Shown: positions 48,334 through 60,391 of the stretch, in pieces | Layout: each line of letters begins with the position of its first letter | Position numbering within the stretch: the stretch's first letter is position 1 | From: Helicostylum pulchrum | Taxonomy: Eukaryota; Mucoromycota; Mucoromycetes; Mucorales; Mucoraceae | NCBI GenBank assembly: GCA_025677825.1 | Contig: JAIXMO010000007.1 | Coordinates: forward strand, 620,001-684,000 | Length of the DNA stretch: 64,000 nucleotides | Reading direction: 5' to 3' | The notes under the pieces: model-generated | What the model was told of the DNA's origin: nothing | The model's input: only the letters and a program-made list of their open reading frames with translations | Databases searched by the model: none | Position numbers and translations under genes: made by a program

Positions 48334-49971
48334 ATGGTTGACGTTAAAAGTATTTGTTGTATTGGTGCTGGTTATGTTGGTAAGTTGTTGGTCTTCTTTT
48401 TTTTTTTTATATATATAAAATGTTAATCATCTGTTAAAAAAAAAAGGTGGACCCACATGTGCTGTCATTGCCTACAAGTGTCATAACATTAAGGTTACCA
48501 TTGTTGATTTAAACCAAGCTCGTATTGATGCTTGGAACTCTGATAAGCTTCCTATCTATGAACCTGGATTAGAGGAAGTTGTCTTTGATCGTCGTGGTAA
48601 GAACTTGTTCTTCACTACCGATGTTGATGCTGCTATTGAAGAAGCTGATTTGATCTTTGTCTCTGTTAACACTCCTACCAAGAAGACTGGTATGGGTGCT
48701 GGTATGGCTGCTGATCTTGCGTAAGTGTTTGTTATACTTACATATTTTTTTTGTTGTACTAACTTTTTTTGATTGTAGCTATATCGAAGGTGCTACTCGT
48801 CGTATTGCTGAAGTTGCTACTCGATCCAAGATTGTTGTTGAAAAATCAACTGTTCCTTGTCGTACCGCTGAAAGTATGCGTACTATCCTCGAAGCTAACT
48901 CTACTGGTTCTATCCACTTTGATATCTTGTCTAACCCCGAGTTCTTGGCTGAAGGTACTGCTATCAAGGATCTCCTTAACCCCGATCGTGTCTTGATTGG
49001 TGCTCTTCAAACACCTGAAGGTATCTCTGCTCAAAAGTCTTTGGCTGCTGTTTATCAAAACTGGGTTCCTGAGGATCGTGTTATTACCACAAACCTTTGG
49101 TCATCCGAACTTTCAAAGTTGGTAAGTTTTATTTGTTTATTTATGCGTGCGTGTGTGTGCGTGTGTGTGTTTGTGTGTGTATACTAAAAATAAACCTCAC
49201 TTTTTCTATTTTTAGGCCGCTAATGCTTTACTCGCTCAACGTATTTCTTCCATCAATGCTCTTTCTGCTATTTGTGAAGCTACTGGAGCTGATGTTGATG
49301 AAGTCGCTTATGCTTGTGGTCGTGATAGTCGTTTAGGATCCAAGTTCTTAAAGGCATCTGTCGGTTTCGGTGGATCTTGTTTCCAAAAAGATATTTTAAA
49401 CTTGGTTTACTTATCTCAACAATTAAACCTCCCTGAAGTTGCTGATTACTGGCAACAAGTTGTTATCATGAACGAATACCAAAAGAAGAGATTTGTTCGC
49501 AAAATTATTTCTACTCTCTTTAATACAATCACTAACAAGAGAATCGCTGTTCTTGGTTTTGCATTCAAGAAGGATACTGGAGATACTCGTGAATCTGCTG
49601 CTATTACATTAATCAAGGATTTCATTGATGAAAACGCTCATGTAGCTATCTACGATCCCAAGGTTGAACATGAACAAATTTATATGGACCTTGCTGAACC
49701 TGGTGTTGTTGATAACCGTAAGCAACTTGAAAAGAGAATTAGTATCTGTGCTGATGCTTATGAAGCTTGTAAGGGTGCTGATGCCGTCGTTATTGTTACT
49801 GAGTGGGATGAATTCAAGTCAGATCAACTCGATTATCAAAGAATTTACGATAACATGCATAAGCCTGCTTTCTTGTTTGATGGTCGTTTGTTATTAGATG
49901 CTGCTCAAATTCGTGCCATCGGTTTCAAGGTTCATATTATTGGTAAGAACGAACTTGCTGGTACCGCTTAG
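48334..49971 (+). CDS. UDP-glucose 6-dehydrogenase
   Basis: Converts UDP-glucose to UDP-glucuronate with two NAD. Four exons: 48334-48379, 48447-48720, 48779-49121 and 49216-49971, about 472 aa, the normal length. The N-terminal Rossmann motif is [17 protein letters not shown], split by an intron after GYVG. Further motifs: [66 protein letters not shown], the catalytic Cys in [15 protein letters not shown], and [19 protein letters not shown] in the C-terminal nucleotide-binding half. Mucorales walls contain glucuronic-acid polymers, so the enzyme likely feeds wall synthesis. Codon use is more biased to GCT, GGT and CTT than neighbours, suggesting high expression. Confidence 0.97.
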
Positions 49972-50273
49972 TTAGAGCAAAAGATTACATAATAGAAATT
50001 TTATACACCCTTCTCATTTTTGTGCATTTAAATAAAATATACATACAATACAACTCTTTTCTTTATATGTATATGTATACATATATAATCCAGCTTTTTC
50101 TTTACATTGCACTACATTACAAAAACCTAAAAGTCTAATTTGTTTTTTTAATGATGTTACACTGATAGTAAATGATAAATAAAGATGCAAATGGATTTGT
50201 GTGTATTAAAATAATATAAATGTGAATGAGGGGAGAGGAAATGTAAACAATGTGGGGGGTTTTTCTTCGTCTT
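49972..50273. other. Intergenic region between convergent genes
   Basis: No gene. AT-rich with polyadenylation-like AATAAA (AAATAAAAT near 50030) on the plus strand. Confidence 0.5.
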
Positions 50274-51406
50274 CTAAAGGCGACGGTCAGGAGAATCTTC
50301 TAAATCTTTAACGATAGCTACTACAACACTAATATCATCAGCTTTACCGCCTTCTACATAAAGTCCTTCTTCCATAGCTCTTCTTTGAAAGGGAGTATCT
50401 ACTCTACGAGACAACTCACTAGTTTCTTTGGCTGCATTGGCTAAAATATCCGATAAAATTTGAGGTTGCAAATTACGTACACGAGGAGCACGTTGTGCAG
50501 TTCCAGGAATTGTATTAGCCAAAACATGCTGTTTCACCAGTTCCAAAATATGTTTATCAAACAAGTTATCATACAGTCCATCAGAGCCCATCACAATAAT
50601 ATCGCCTTTTTTGACTTTGACAGTAAATGATTGAGCGTGACTGGGTTGGTCGCGTGAACGGATACCTAACTGGTACGGGAAGTTAAACGCATGTTGTTGT
50701 TCTTCACTTCGAAAGACATAATGGTTATTACGGATAATAGAGATACCACAATCACCAATGTTGGCTACACGCAATTCGTCGTGACGTAACACAGCGATAC
50801 AAGCTGTAGTTGAACCCAAAATATTGGTCTTTTTGGCTTCTGTTAAACTCTTTTCGTAACTTTGTTTAAGGATATCTAAGGGGTTGGCTTCATTGTATTG
50901 AAAGAAGTATGGATCTTCGGTATCTTCAAATCTATCCATTTCTTCATTTGCAAATTGCATAAGTTGACTAGAGTATAAAGCCGAGTTTGAACCTTGATTT
51001 GGATTATAGATTGTGTGAGTTTTTATTTAGTTACACTAACAAAAAAATTTTTTTTACCTGTTGTTTCTGACCAGCCACCAATTCCATCTGCTACTCCTAT
51101 GGCATCAGATCTTCTAAAATATGCATCTTCGCCTACTTGAGAAGTAACAGAAGAATGAAAAGTATGTGTATGTACAGGGGTATATCTCTTCTTTGCAAAT
51201 CCTGCTGCTCCGTGACTTAATTCAAATGATTTTTTTGACTTGGTTTGTGCAAAGAAGTCAAATACTGGTAATGATTTTTGTGGCTGTAAGATTCGATTGT
51301 AATGATGGTTGTTTAATGCTGAAGGGGAAATTGATTTGGAAAATGATCTTTTCGCTGACGCAGAAGCTGTCGCTGCCACTGTATTTGTTGTTAAAGTAGA
51401 TAACAT
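50274..51406 (-). CDS. PP2C-type protein phosphatase, PTC7/PPTC7-like (mitochondrial)
   Basis: Two exons (51406-51058 and 50992-50274), about 355 aa. The N-terminus MLSTLTTNTVAATASASAKRSFSKS is Ser/Arg-rich without acids, as in mitochondrial presequences. Metal-binding and catalytic motifs: GEDAYF, AIGVADGIGGWSE, LGSTTACIAVL, LRVANIGDCGISIIRN, GDIIVMGSDGLYDNLFD and GGKADDISVVVAIV. The pattern DAYF...ADGIGGW is that of Ptc7/PPTC7, which dephosphorylates matrix proteins and supports coenzyme Q synthesis. An ATG 39 bp upstream (51445) would lengthen the leader (MFPLLFPTHKQIK) and cannot be excluded. Confidence 0.92.
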
Positions 51407-51839
51407 TTTTATTTGTTTGTGAGTGGGAAAAAGAAGGGGAAACATACGAAAATAAAAAGAGATCTTAGTATTTATAACTCTACTTATCTGACTTTGTACA
51501 CATTGTTCTTTTTTTAAGGGCCGTTACTCGATTTGTGCGATAGATAAAGGGAAAAGATATATTTCGCACGAAAAAGTAAAAGGGGTTTAAACTATATTTT
51601 GTTTCTTACAGAGAGAAACTATCCATTTACAAAATATGATTAATATGCTTCACGGTTACACCGTATTTTTTTTTTATATATATTTGCTCCTACAAAAGGA
51701 TACGAACGTACCTTAAGTTTACACATTTAAACTATTTTACAAAAACAGGATATTTCTAATGGTTTTTTTTATGTTTTTTTTAATATAAAAGGAAAAGAGG
51801 GGAAATAATAATATATATAAAAAAACGATTTTCTTTTTT
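51407..51839. other. Intergenic region
   Basis: Promoter of the phosphatase gene and 3' flank of RPN2, both on the minus strand. No gene recognised. Confidence 0.5.
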
Positions 51840-54069
51840 TTAGTCTTCAAATGGATATTGGAAAGGTTCAAAAGGTGCTGCTTCTTCTTCTGCGGTATTT
51901 CTAGCTGTAGTTTCTAAAATACACATATAAAAAAAAAGTTAATAAAAGTGAATAATAAAAAAAAAGGGCCTATTTACCAGCAGATGGAACACGGGGTTGA
52001 ATTAAATCCTCTTCTTCATCAGGTTTTCTATCTACCAACATAATAATACCACCAACATGTTGTTGCTTGACTGGAATGTAACGAGAATCATCCTTAAAGA
52101 CAATATGTTTAAGTTGAGCAGGTACAACACGAGCCATATTTTCAAGAATTTCAAAGTTTTCTTCCTTCTTCTTTTTTGTTACAGTTTTACGCTCTTCCTT
52201 CTTTTCATCATCAATCAACATATCTTCATCCTTGATACTAGGCTTATCTTCATCAATATCCATGTGATCTCCCTTCTCCTTTTCGATTTTCTTTGCACGA
52301 GCTTTAGCCTTGGCAGTTGTTGACAAGACAGCAGTAGCTACCTTTTCAACTACGGTAGCAGAAGGAGGCTTTAAAGCAGGAGGATAAGCAAACAAGGAAG
52401 CCTTGGCATTGGATACATATTCAAATCGTGGGGTCTCGAGGTTCTTATTAAGACCGATCACTGCAGTAGGAGTAAACGCTAAACTGAGCATGTGTGTTAA
52501 AGGATACCAGTACCAGAATTGTGTGAATACAGCCATACCAACAATAGCAGGCATATTAGCATGTCCGGTTCTTGACAAGAGTGAAATAGTGACATTTCTA
52601 CCACCGGCATCAAGAATACCTTGAGCTAAAACAGCACCAAATTTAGCCATAGGATCTTCATGTTTATCACCAATAATCTTTTCGTATAATTTACGAACAC
52701 CAGCTACTTTAGGGTTTGTATTCTCCGTTTGTTGGACCAAGATCATGGCTTGCGACATAAAGGCACCTTGACGGACGAAATCAACAGGATCCTTTGTCAT
52801 GGGTTCAAGAAGTTCAAGTGCATCAATGTAACCTGTACCGGCACAAGAGATACCTAAAGCTAAAGTGGCACCGTAACGAACATGAGGGTTATAACTTTCA
52901 GCTAAAAGTTGGACAATACGAGGTACTTGTTTAGGATTACGTAACAAGACAAAACCAAGAGATGTAACAGCAGCGCGACGTACATCGTCATTGACATCAC
53001 TGACAGCAACATGAAGTAAACGACGGATAGCCTTGTTATTGCCGGTACCACTATAAGCCATAGCAATGGTATAAATACCACCATAACGAAGGACAGGATC
53101 CTTATCCTCTAATAACTTCTTGATCAAATCGTCAGCTTGTTCTTCTTTACCGTACATGATGAATGGCATACCAATAGCCAAACCACGGATAATCTTTTCG
53201 TGTTGAGTTTCATGCGCGTATTGGAGCATCTCATCAATGACTTCTTCGTTACCGGTCCCAAGCATAATTAAACCCATGGATAAACCAGCAGCTTCACCTG
53301 CAACGGCATTGTCTCCAAAGAGAACACTCTTGAGGTCTTCGTAAATACCTTCGTTGGCGGTGGCCATACCCGCTACACCAAGACCAAGACAGGCACCGTG
53401 TTGAATGACATCATCGGAGGTGTCCTTTAATGCAGTCTTTAAAAAGTTCAACACTTCGGCTCCGTGGTTAGCGTTGATAAGGCCTAATGCGTATAATGAA
53501 CCACCTTCGGAGTAAGAACTATTTCCACTGACACCTTCTTGAGGTAAATAAGGAGCCAATAAATTCATGGATTGAGCCAATTGACCCTAATTTTATAAAA
53601 AAAAAAGTTAATTTTTTTTTTAAAAAATATACACGTAAGTTGTATCTGCCTACCTTGTGAATAACACCAAGGGCAGCAGTAGCACTGAACTTGGACCAAT
53701 TGGTAGCTCTAGATAACCAATCGAGATTTTGACGCAAAAATTCATCACTGGTAGTACCAGCTTGCATGAAAGCATTGGCAAAGGTAACGGCTGAGTGATA
53801 AATAGAGTTTCTAGATTCCAAAGCGTTCTATAAAAAAAAGGGGTACGCGTTTAGAAGTCTTTTTTTTTTTTAAGTTTTTTTTTTTTTTTTTTTTTTTTAC
53901 CTTTGTGTTCTTCAAGATTAATAAATCGGTATGGTTATTACGGTATAAAAACTCGAGGTGAAGACGAATAGATTCTTCACCAGATAAGATGGACTTGATC
54001 TTTTGGAAAGGAGTATCGTTCTTGGGCTTAAACATACATATCAGCACACAAATTTCCTTTTTTTTTACC

Positions 54070-54107
<38 letters not shown>

Positions 54108-55278
54108 TTTTTTTTTTTTTTACCTTTGCCTCTTCAGTAGAGCCGGTACTTTCTTCTGTTACAACAGGCTCAACAGGTAACTCTTGAGAAACCTTGGATA
54201 AAAATTCTTGAGTTGCATTCTCTTCCAAATCAAATGAAATTTGATAAGCCATAAGCTACAACACGAAAAAAAGGGTTAGAAAATAATATAAAAAAGCCAA
54301 AAGTATATATTAGTTTACCTCGTCCTTCTTTTCAATTAAACTCTTCAACATATCAGCACACGAAGAAGGGTCATTCAAATGAACTAAACATTGACTAATG
54401 GAAATGTAATCAGGACTTTCAAGAGTCTTGTATAACTCGACTAAAAGTCTCAAGACTTGGTTACGGAATTCCAAGTTTTGAACAAGTGTCATGCAGACAT
54501 CAAGAACATATGTTAAAAGCTTGTTGGCGTCTCCCTTTTGAATAATTGACTTTACGATATCAAGACGTCTAGATTCAAGTGCAATGCCAATAGCTTGTTC
54601 ATATTCACAATCTTCAGCACAACGTTGGAACATTCTTTCAACAATATCTTGTAATCTAGGATCGATCTTTTCGGGCATGTCAAGACTCGTTCGAAGACTA
54701 ATATACTTATCAATACACTTGGCTATACGTTTTTTTTTTAAAAAAAAAAAGTAAGTAAAAATAACTAGGAAACACGGTTTTTTTTTGTATCTTACATATA
54801 ATAGTAGTTACGTATTCAGAATCTTCAGAAAGATCAAAAGATTGTCCTGCTCCAAGTGCAAAAGTAAGAGAATCATCTAATTCACCCAAGTTGTAATAAA
54901 CCTATATTATCGTCGATAAGTACTTGTATGTAAAAAAAAACACGTTTTAAAAAAAAGGTTTACCTTTGATGCAACTAAAGCAGCTAACTCTCTTTTACTG
55001 AATGAAGAATCTTCATAGAGAATTTCACTAGAGATAAAATAAGTTATACAAATAAAAAAAATAGAAAGAGAAGGCACTTACATTTTTGCAATTGAGTCAG
55101 AGATTTCAGCCCAGAACTCATCAACAAGTGTATTCAATTGTTGAAGAGCATAAACTTTTAATTCGGGTTGCTGTTCATCGAGTAAAGCGATGATACCGTC
55201 TAACGAAAATTGTAAGTTTGTGTATTTACTGTTTGGGTTAAGCTATATAAACTTACTGGCAGATGTAAGGGCCGTCAT
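51840..55278 (-). CDS. RPN2: 26S proteasome regulatory subunit RPN2/PSMD1
   Basis: Largest base subunit of the 19S particle, a scaffold for ubiquitin receptor Rpn13. About ten exons; the first is 22 nt (55278-55257), the long one is 53580-51979, and the last carries the C-terminus [24 protein letters not shown]. The N-terminus [26 protein letters not shown] matches the family. Proteasome/cyclosome repeats are clear in the long exon: [130 protein letters not shown] Lys/Glu-rich insert follows ([21 protein letters not shown]), as usual. Introns hold a CT microsatellite (about 54070-54110). Confidence 0.96.
54069..54108. repeat. CT microsatellite inside an RPN2 intron
   Basis: A (TC)n run followed by a poly-T run lies within the intron between the exons ending at TEEAK and starting at PKNDTPF on the minus strand. 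Confidence 0.85.
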
Positions 55279-55539
55279 GTAACTTTTTTTTATGTGTGTG
55301 TGTATTCTAAAAAAAAGAGAAAAGTAACTCTTTTTGCCGCGTCCTTCTTTTTGGGTTCAAATTTGCTGAACTACACGTAAGACGACTTAAAGGTGACGTA
55401 AGTGCGACTTTTTTTCGCCGAAATACTTAAACAACCGCGTAAGGCAGCAGTCAAGGAGATCTTAATTCGATAAAAATATTTTTAGTATGCGTCCTGTCTT
55501 TTTCACTGCAAATGTTTTTTTACAGTACTTACCGAGTAG

Positions 55540-57283
55540 CTTTCCGCTCTTACGCGGAGGTCTTATTATTAAATTCAGTGTCCAATTGACTGATTCTATT
55601 TCGAAAAGCCGAGAGTGTTTCTTTAAACAAAACAGTCGCCAGGCCTGAGATACCAATTGCCAATGCTGATAGGTAGTCTCGACATTTGGTTGCTTTTTTT
55701 GTGTACTGACTGTGAGTTTTTTGCTTCCACTTTCCCCAGTACTTCAAATGTCCTTTTATTCTTGAACCAAAACCAAAGCCTCTGTCTTCCATAAACATAA
55801 TTAAGCTTGGTTTTCGTTTTGAGCTAAATTTGACACCTCTTTCTTCTTCGTTGCAAATGTTTATCTTACTAGCATTTAGTTGTATGTCTGTTGATCTGTT
55901 TTTTCGTATTTGATTTTTTGTAGAAAAATAGAAAGCACGAAATTGACTTCTATATTGATGCTGCTTTTCGTAGATAGACTTCAAGTCGGAAACGTTTGCT
56001 GCATGCTTCAATGGATCCTACGGATATCTTTTCCTTCTAATGCATTCTTCTTTTTTCTTTCTTTCAAGACTTTTACTTCGTTTCCAATTACCGCTACGTA
56101 TTTGTATATCTTAAGATTCCATAACACGACTTTTTGGCAAATTTAGATACTTGTTATCTTTATACTTCTCGACAATATGATCAGCATTGATAGTATCTTC
56201 CGAACTACCCAAAGCCTGATACCTATTCGACAACTGTAAATGGAATCGGAATCTGTTTAAGTCAAACCCAACTGTATTAGTCATAAATACAATTCCGTTA
56301 TCCGTTCTAGAAAATGTGAAAGCATTGTTGTCGATATCGGAGTCTAAGTAAATGGTGAATGCATGAACTGTTTTTTTTAATTGCTTGTAAGTCAGGAGCG
56401 CTTGAGGTGCTTGTCTTATTTTGACTAATATATTTGCTAAACCTTACAGCCGCTCGCTTGAGCAACTTTAGCTCCAATTTTAACCTTTGACTATTGTTGA
56501 ATATATTAAATACTTACATACCAGAGCAGGATGAACAATTTTATTTTTAAAATACAAGATTCTTTCTTTGCAGGCAGCAAATTTTATCTCTTTGTAATTT
56601 TAATCTGTTTTAATATTTTTAATTCAGTTTTGATGGCGTTTTTTTTTTTTAATTTCTGAAAGATACGTTAGAAGTTTTCATCAAATTTGTCTTCATTTCT
56701 TTTCCTGAATTTTTTAAACGCTTTAAATCCTTCAGGGGCCAAATTAACATTCAAAAAGAGTGGGTAAGAGATTGTTCATGGCTTTCATAAAGATTTTTTT
56801 GTCCCACATATTCTAAAAGTTTGTTATGTATTGAACAAGTTCCATTGCCATATCCATACTTGATTTTTGATTTTCTTTGCTTTTTCTAAATTCGCCTCTG
56901 TTTAATTCAAATGTTTCCAACATCTGAAATAAATTGTTTTGCACTGGATTCTTTTTCAAACAGCTCTGTGTACCGAAGTAATAAGAGTTAATCAATCTGA
57001 CGTTGCTCTCTTCAAAGAGTTTATTAAAATCATAAAAATATTCTGATGCGAACAAGCTGACGATAATCGTAAACGTAAATAACGTTTGTTCCAAAAATTC
57101 TTTTGGTAAAACGTCGTTAATTTTTAATAAAGATGATTTTTTACTGCATAGTTCATCATTTTGAAAATCAAACATTATGTCTTTAAGGGATGCCAGTGCG
57201 ATATGAATGACTATACCTAATGCAATAGATAATGTGATCGGAAGCATTAATAATGTTATTATAAAACTTTGATTCGATAACAT
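55540..57283 (-). pseudogene. Degenerate TnpB/Fanzor-like transposon gene, copy B
   Basis: A minus-strand series of broken frames in a consistent order. 57283-56813 begins with a hydrophobic leader and ends with PVQNNLFQMLETFELNR, similar to HPVQNSLFKALDSNGINR in copy A. Then follow short frames near 56740-56600, then 56395-56110 (YLDSDIDNNAFTFSRTDNGIVFMTNTVGFDLNRFRFHLQ ...), and finally 56011-55550 with KPSLIMFMEDRGFGFGSRIKG, KYWGKWK and CRDYLSALAIGISGLATVLF. The zinc ribbon and the TNE-type motif between the last two are gone, so the copy could not be a nuclease. Several stops and frameshifts separate the blocks. The joining of the 57283 block to the rest is inference. Confidence 0.6.
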
Positions 57284-57289
57284 ATTTTA

Positions 57290-57783
57290 ATTACCCAGGC
57301 ATATCCTTTCTCATTATCGTGCTTTTTTGAGCTGTTTACTTCCTTTTAGCCATGAATAATACTAACAATAAATGAATTAGTAAATATACTACGACATTAA
57401 CTACAATAAAAGCTTACCAAAATGCCTTACGAATAGAAAAAAAAATATAGCTCAAGTTGAAAGAAAGAGAAAACAAAATGTTTACAATTAAAAAAGAAAC
57501 GAAGTCTCTGATTTATTAATCCAAGATGTAGTCAAATAAAATTAAAAAACACGAAATTATAAAAAAATAGGCCGTATTTTTTTTTAAAAATCATAATTGC
57601 TTCTATTAAGTCTGGAGCTGGTTATTATAGTCAAGAAAAAAATCTTATAATAGATATGCTACAATTGTTTAAAGGGTTTTTTTTTTCAATAAAGGGTCTG
57701 GGGTCTCCCTTCGTCTTTCAGAGGAAAACTTGGATACGGTAAGTAAGTTACATATAGAACATATGGCTATGTTTTAGTAAAAA
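57290..57783. other. Gene-poor spacer
   Basis: AT-rich. A 16-bp string (ttattatagtcaagaa) at about 57633-57648 also occurs near 63700. No gene seen. Confidence 0.35.
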
Positions 57784-58152
57784 CTAATACCTATACTTAG
57801 TTTGATATCTCTCAAGTATTCTGCCGTTTTGCTTGTCCGTCACGCTGATGTACGCAATGTTATTGTTGCAAAAATAAACAAAATGTCTAAAAAAATGCCG
57901 TTGATACGGAAAGCGTTCGTTTGTGAATTGATGAACCTCGTGAGACCAAGGTTTACTATATTTTGTTAGTTGTTGACCGTCATGCCAATAGCCCTTTCCT
58001 TGTTTCTTAGATGTCTCCCTGTAAAAAGATGATATGTTGTGCAATGTAGCTATAGAATGAACATAGCGATTTTGATTGTAATTATTTTTTTTAGATTCTT
58101 GAAAGCACTGAAGAGTGGTGTGTAGACTCGATACACAAGATCTATAAGCCAT
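57784..58152 (-). CDS. Hypothetical 122-aa open frame
   Basis: A continuous frame MAYRSCVSSLHTTLQCFQE ... ILERYQTKYRY, rich in His, Phe, Tyr and Lys. I recognise no domain and see no splice partners. It lies between two transposon relics and may be a remnant of either or an unrelated decayed gene. Composition (segment YWHDGQQLTKYSKPWSHEVHQF) looks more protein-like than random AT-rich frames. Confidence 0.25.
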   Translation of the reverse strand: MAYRSCVSSLHTTLQCFQESKKNNYNQNRYVHSIATLHNISSFYRETSKKQGKGYWHDGQQLTKYSKPWSHEVHQFTNERFPYQRHFFRHFVYFCNNNIAYISVTDKQNGRILERYQTKYRY

Positions 58153-58227
58153 TAATTAAGTCTACCAATGATTACTACTTCGATACCTTTGTTTTTCGTA
58201 ACAAGCTTACAAATTAGGGTGTACCAG

Positions 58228-59763
58228 TTTGATTTTTTTGTAACTAACAGAGAAGCTACTCCAGTGTTAGTGCGGTCGCTCGAATGGATCAACAAGCGTT
58301 CTTGAGAAAAACACATTAAAACAAATGTAAGCCTATATTCCTATTTAGTACTTTGATATAACGTCAAATAACCTTGTGAATAGGTAGAGGTTGACAATGC
58401 TACTCATGAATCCGTTTGTGCCCGTGATAGTGTTAGGCTTGCTATCCATGCTATGATGCAAGCAAAGAGTGAAGACGTTTTCGAGGAATAACTAGAACTG
58501 TTCGCAACCTCTTTCACAGAAAGATTTCCCTGTTTTTTTTGCTTACTTCAAAAAGAAATGGGTAGAAAGAAAGACTCTTTGGCTGAAAGCTTGGAGACCT
58601 GTAAGTACACTTTGTTCTTTTTATCAGCAATTTACATATTACTAAAATTCTATTTGGGATGCGTCGTATCATACGAGCAACATGATTGAATAGCACCACA
58701 CTCTGTTGAAATCGTTTTATTTGACAAGATCAAGAAACAAGCGTGTGGACGGTATGTTATACGCTTGGTAAACGCTGCTCTCTGCGATTATAGAACAGAA
58801 CACTTACAGGTCGAGCTTCGTATTAAAGTTATGTCTTTAACGAAGGATCGAGCAAGAAGAAAAAAAAAAAGGCTGATGAAGTTGATTTACTTGTTGTCCA
58901 AAGTATGACCAGCACTTCGAGGGAAAATGATTAAATTGTATGTCATTTTATACTATTACATAGTAATGTTATTTTATGTATCTAATTTTCTTTTATTTTA
59001 GATCTATCTTTACCGCTCTTTTACCAAAGATGTATCGGAGAATGTTTATTATATCCTTATGTTGGATACTTCTGGTGAGTTTATCGAAATATGCACTTGT
59101 CCGGACTCTTCCTATCTATGTATATACATTTTTCTTGTTTCTCGCGCCCATGCAATTGCATATAGTGATAAGTCTGCGGTTACCCGTCATTTGGTTACTA
59201 ACAATGATACGGATGCTCTTATCGAAAAAAACATAATATCTGATTATTCTGCAATTGTTGAAGAGCAAAAAAAAAACAAAGAAGTTTGCGTGTAGACTTG
59301 TTGTTAGAGCTGTTGAAACAGTTATCTCGCTTTCTTACGGCCGAGACTGATGCATTTATTGCATCAAGTAACCAAGGCCCTGATTTCATAAAATCAATGG
59401 CTCAGAACATGCGAAACATGATTTCTAATTTTCAAAATACTAGAAATCCTTACCAACATTCCCAACTCAAAGTAGGTAAGTATTACTTCAAGTTTATAAT
59501 TATACACTTTTTTTCTTCTTTTTTTTACATATTCATTACTCCCTTTTTTTTTCTATTTCCATCAATAAATAAACCAAATCTTTTAAAAAAAACTGATTTT
59601 AAAAAAACGAAAAGACTTAGGAAAAAACACTTAAGAAAATGATTTACGAAAAAACACTTTTTTTTCTCATCTAAAAAATAGGTTCTGGAAAAAAAGTAAA
59701 ACGAGTAGAGCCACACTCACAGTGCCTTAAAAAACGAATTCGGTTTAAAAGAGTTGGAGAATA
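58228..59763 (+). mobile_element. Degenerate Mutator-like (MULE) transposase with SWIM zinc finger
   Basis: Successive plus-strand blocks in MULE order: FFVTNREATPVLVRSLEW near 58235 (the VTDRE motif with D changed to N), ARDSVRLAIHAMMQAKSEDVFEE, LELFATSFTERFP, YFKKKWVERKTLWLKAWRP, DASYHTSNMIE, then VNAALCDYRTEHLQVELR and a SWIM-type finger (ICTCPDSSYLCIYIFLVSR), followed by a long helical tail and a final exon to 59763 (SGKKVKRVEPHSQC). Lesions: a stop (TAA) between VFEE and LELF, a stop (TAG) after NMIE, and frameshifts near the T run at 58535 and near 58765. The SWIM His position reads Tyr. The last intron (GT at about 59475 to AG at 59682) is still spliceable. Start of the element is unknown. 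Confidence 0.75.
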
Positions 59764-60391
59764 GGCATTGAATTGCCTTTGCCCTTATATGTATCCTATA
59801 TAAAAGGTTTACTGTGCACATATAGACACTAAGAAAAAAATACCTTTTTTTGCGTTTTTTCCTCGTAATAGGTACGGATTATGTTTGACCTTTCATATCA
59901 ATATTACAATTCGTTTAATTGTATATCACAAAACGGGTAATTTACATGTTATAAATTACGCTTTTTATATACATGTATTTTTAACTATCCAATAAACTAC
60001 AAATCACATTAATTCAGTGATAATACGTAGTAATTGACTCATTTTGGTCAGGTAGAACAAGAGTATGTATATCAATTCATATGATGGTGATTAAATGATT
60101 ATAGAACAATAAGAAAAAAAAAAAAACTACATGTAAACTTGTATCCGAAATATTTGTGTCTGACGTTTACTTTTCGTTTTCAAGAAAACTGACATCGAAA
60201 TGACATGTGTCAATAAGTCTTGCTTGTATCTAGTTTTCGGTTTGTACTTTTGCATCAATGATTTAACAGTAAAAAAGTCAGTAATATACACATGATTCTT
60301 GATAAAAAAGAAACCCATATATAAACTTATAGCGATTCCAGTAATTTAGATATCCTTTTATACTTTTTCTTTTCTTTTTTCTCTTTCTTGC
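59764..60391. other. Intergenic region
   Basis: AT-rich 3' flank of the MULE relic and promoter of the AT-hook gene. No gene recognised. Confidence 0.45.

Noticed and set aside
55462..55656. Second minus-strand frame overlapping the end of TnpB-like copy B
   Set aside because: A shifted reading of the same relic; the family motifs occur only in the other frame.
57630..57720. Similarity to 63690-63760 suggesting a solo LTR
   Set aside because: Only about 16 bp match exactly; no LTR-like ends or target duplications visible.
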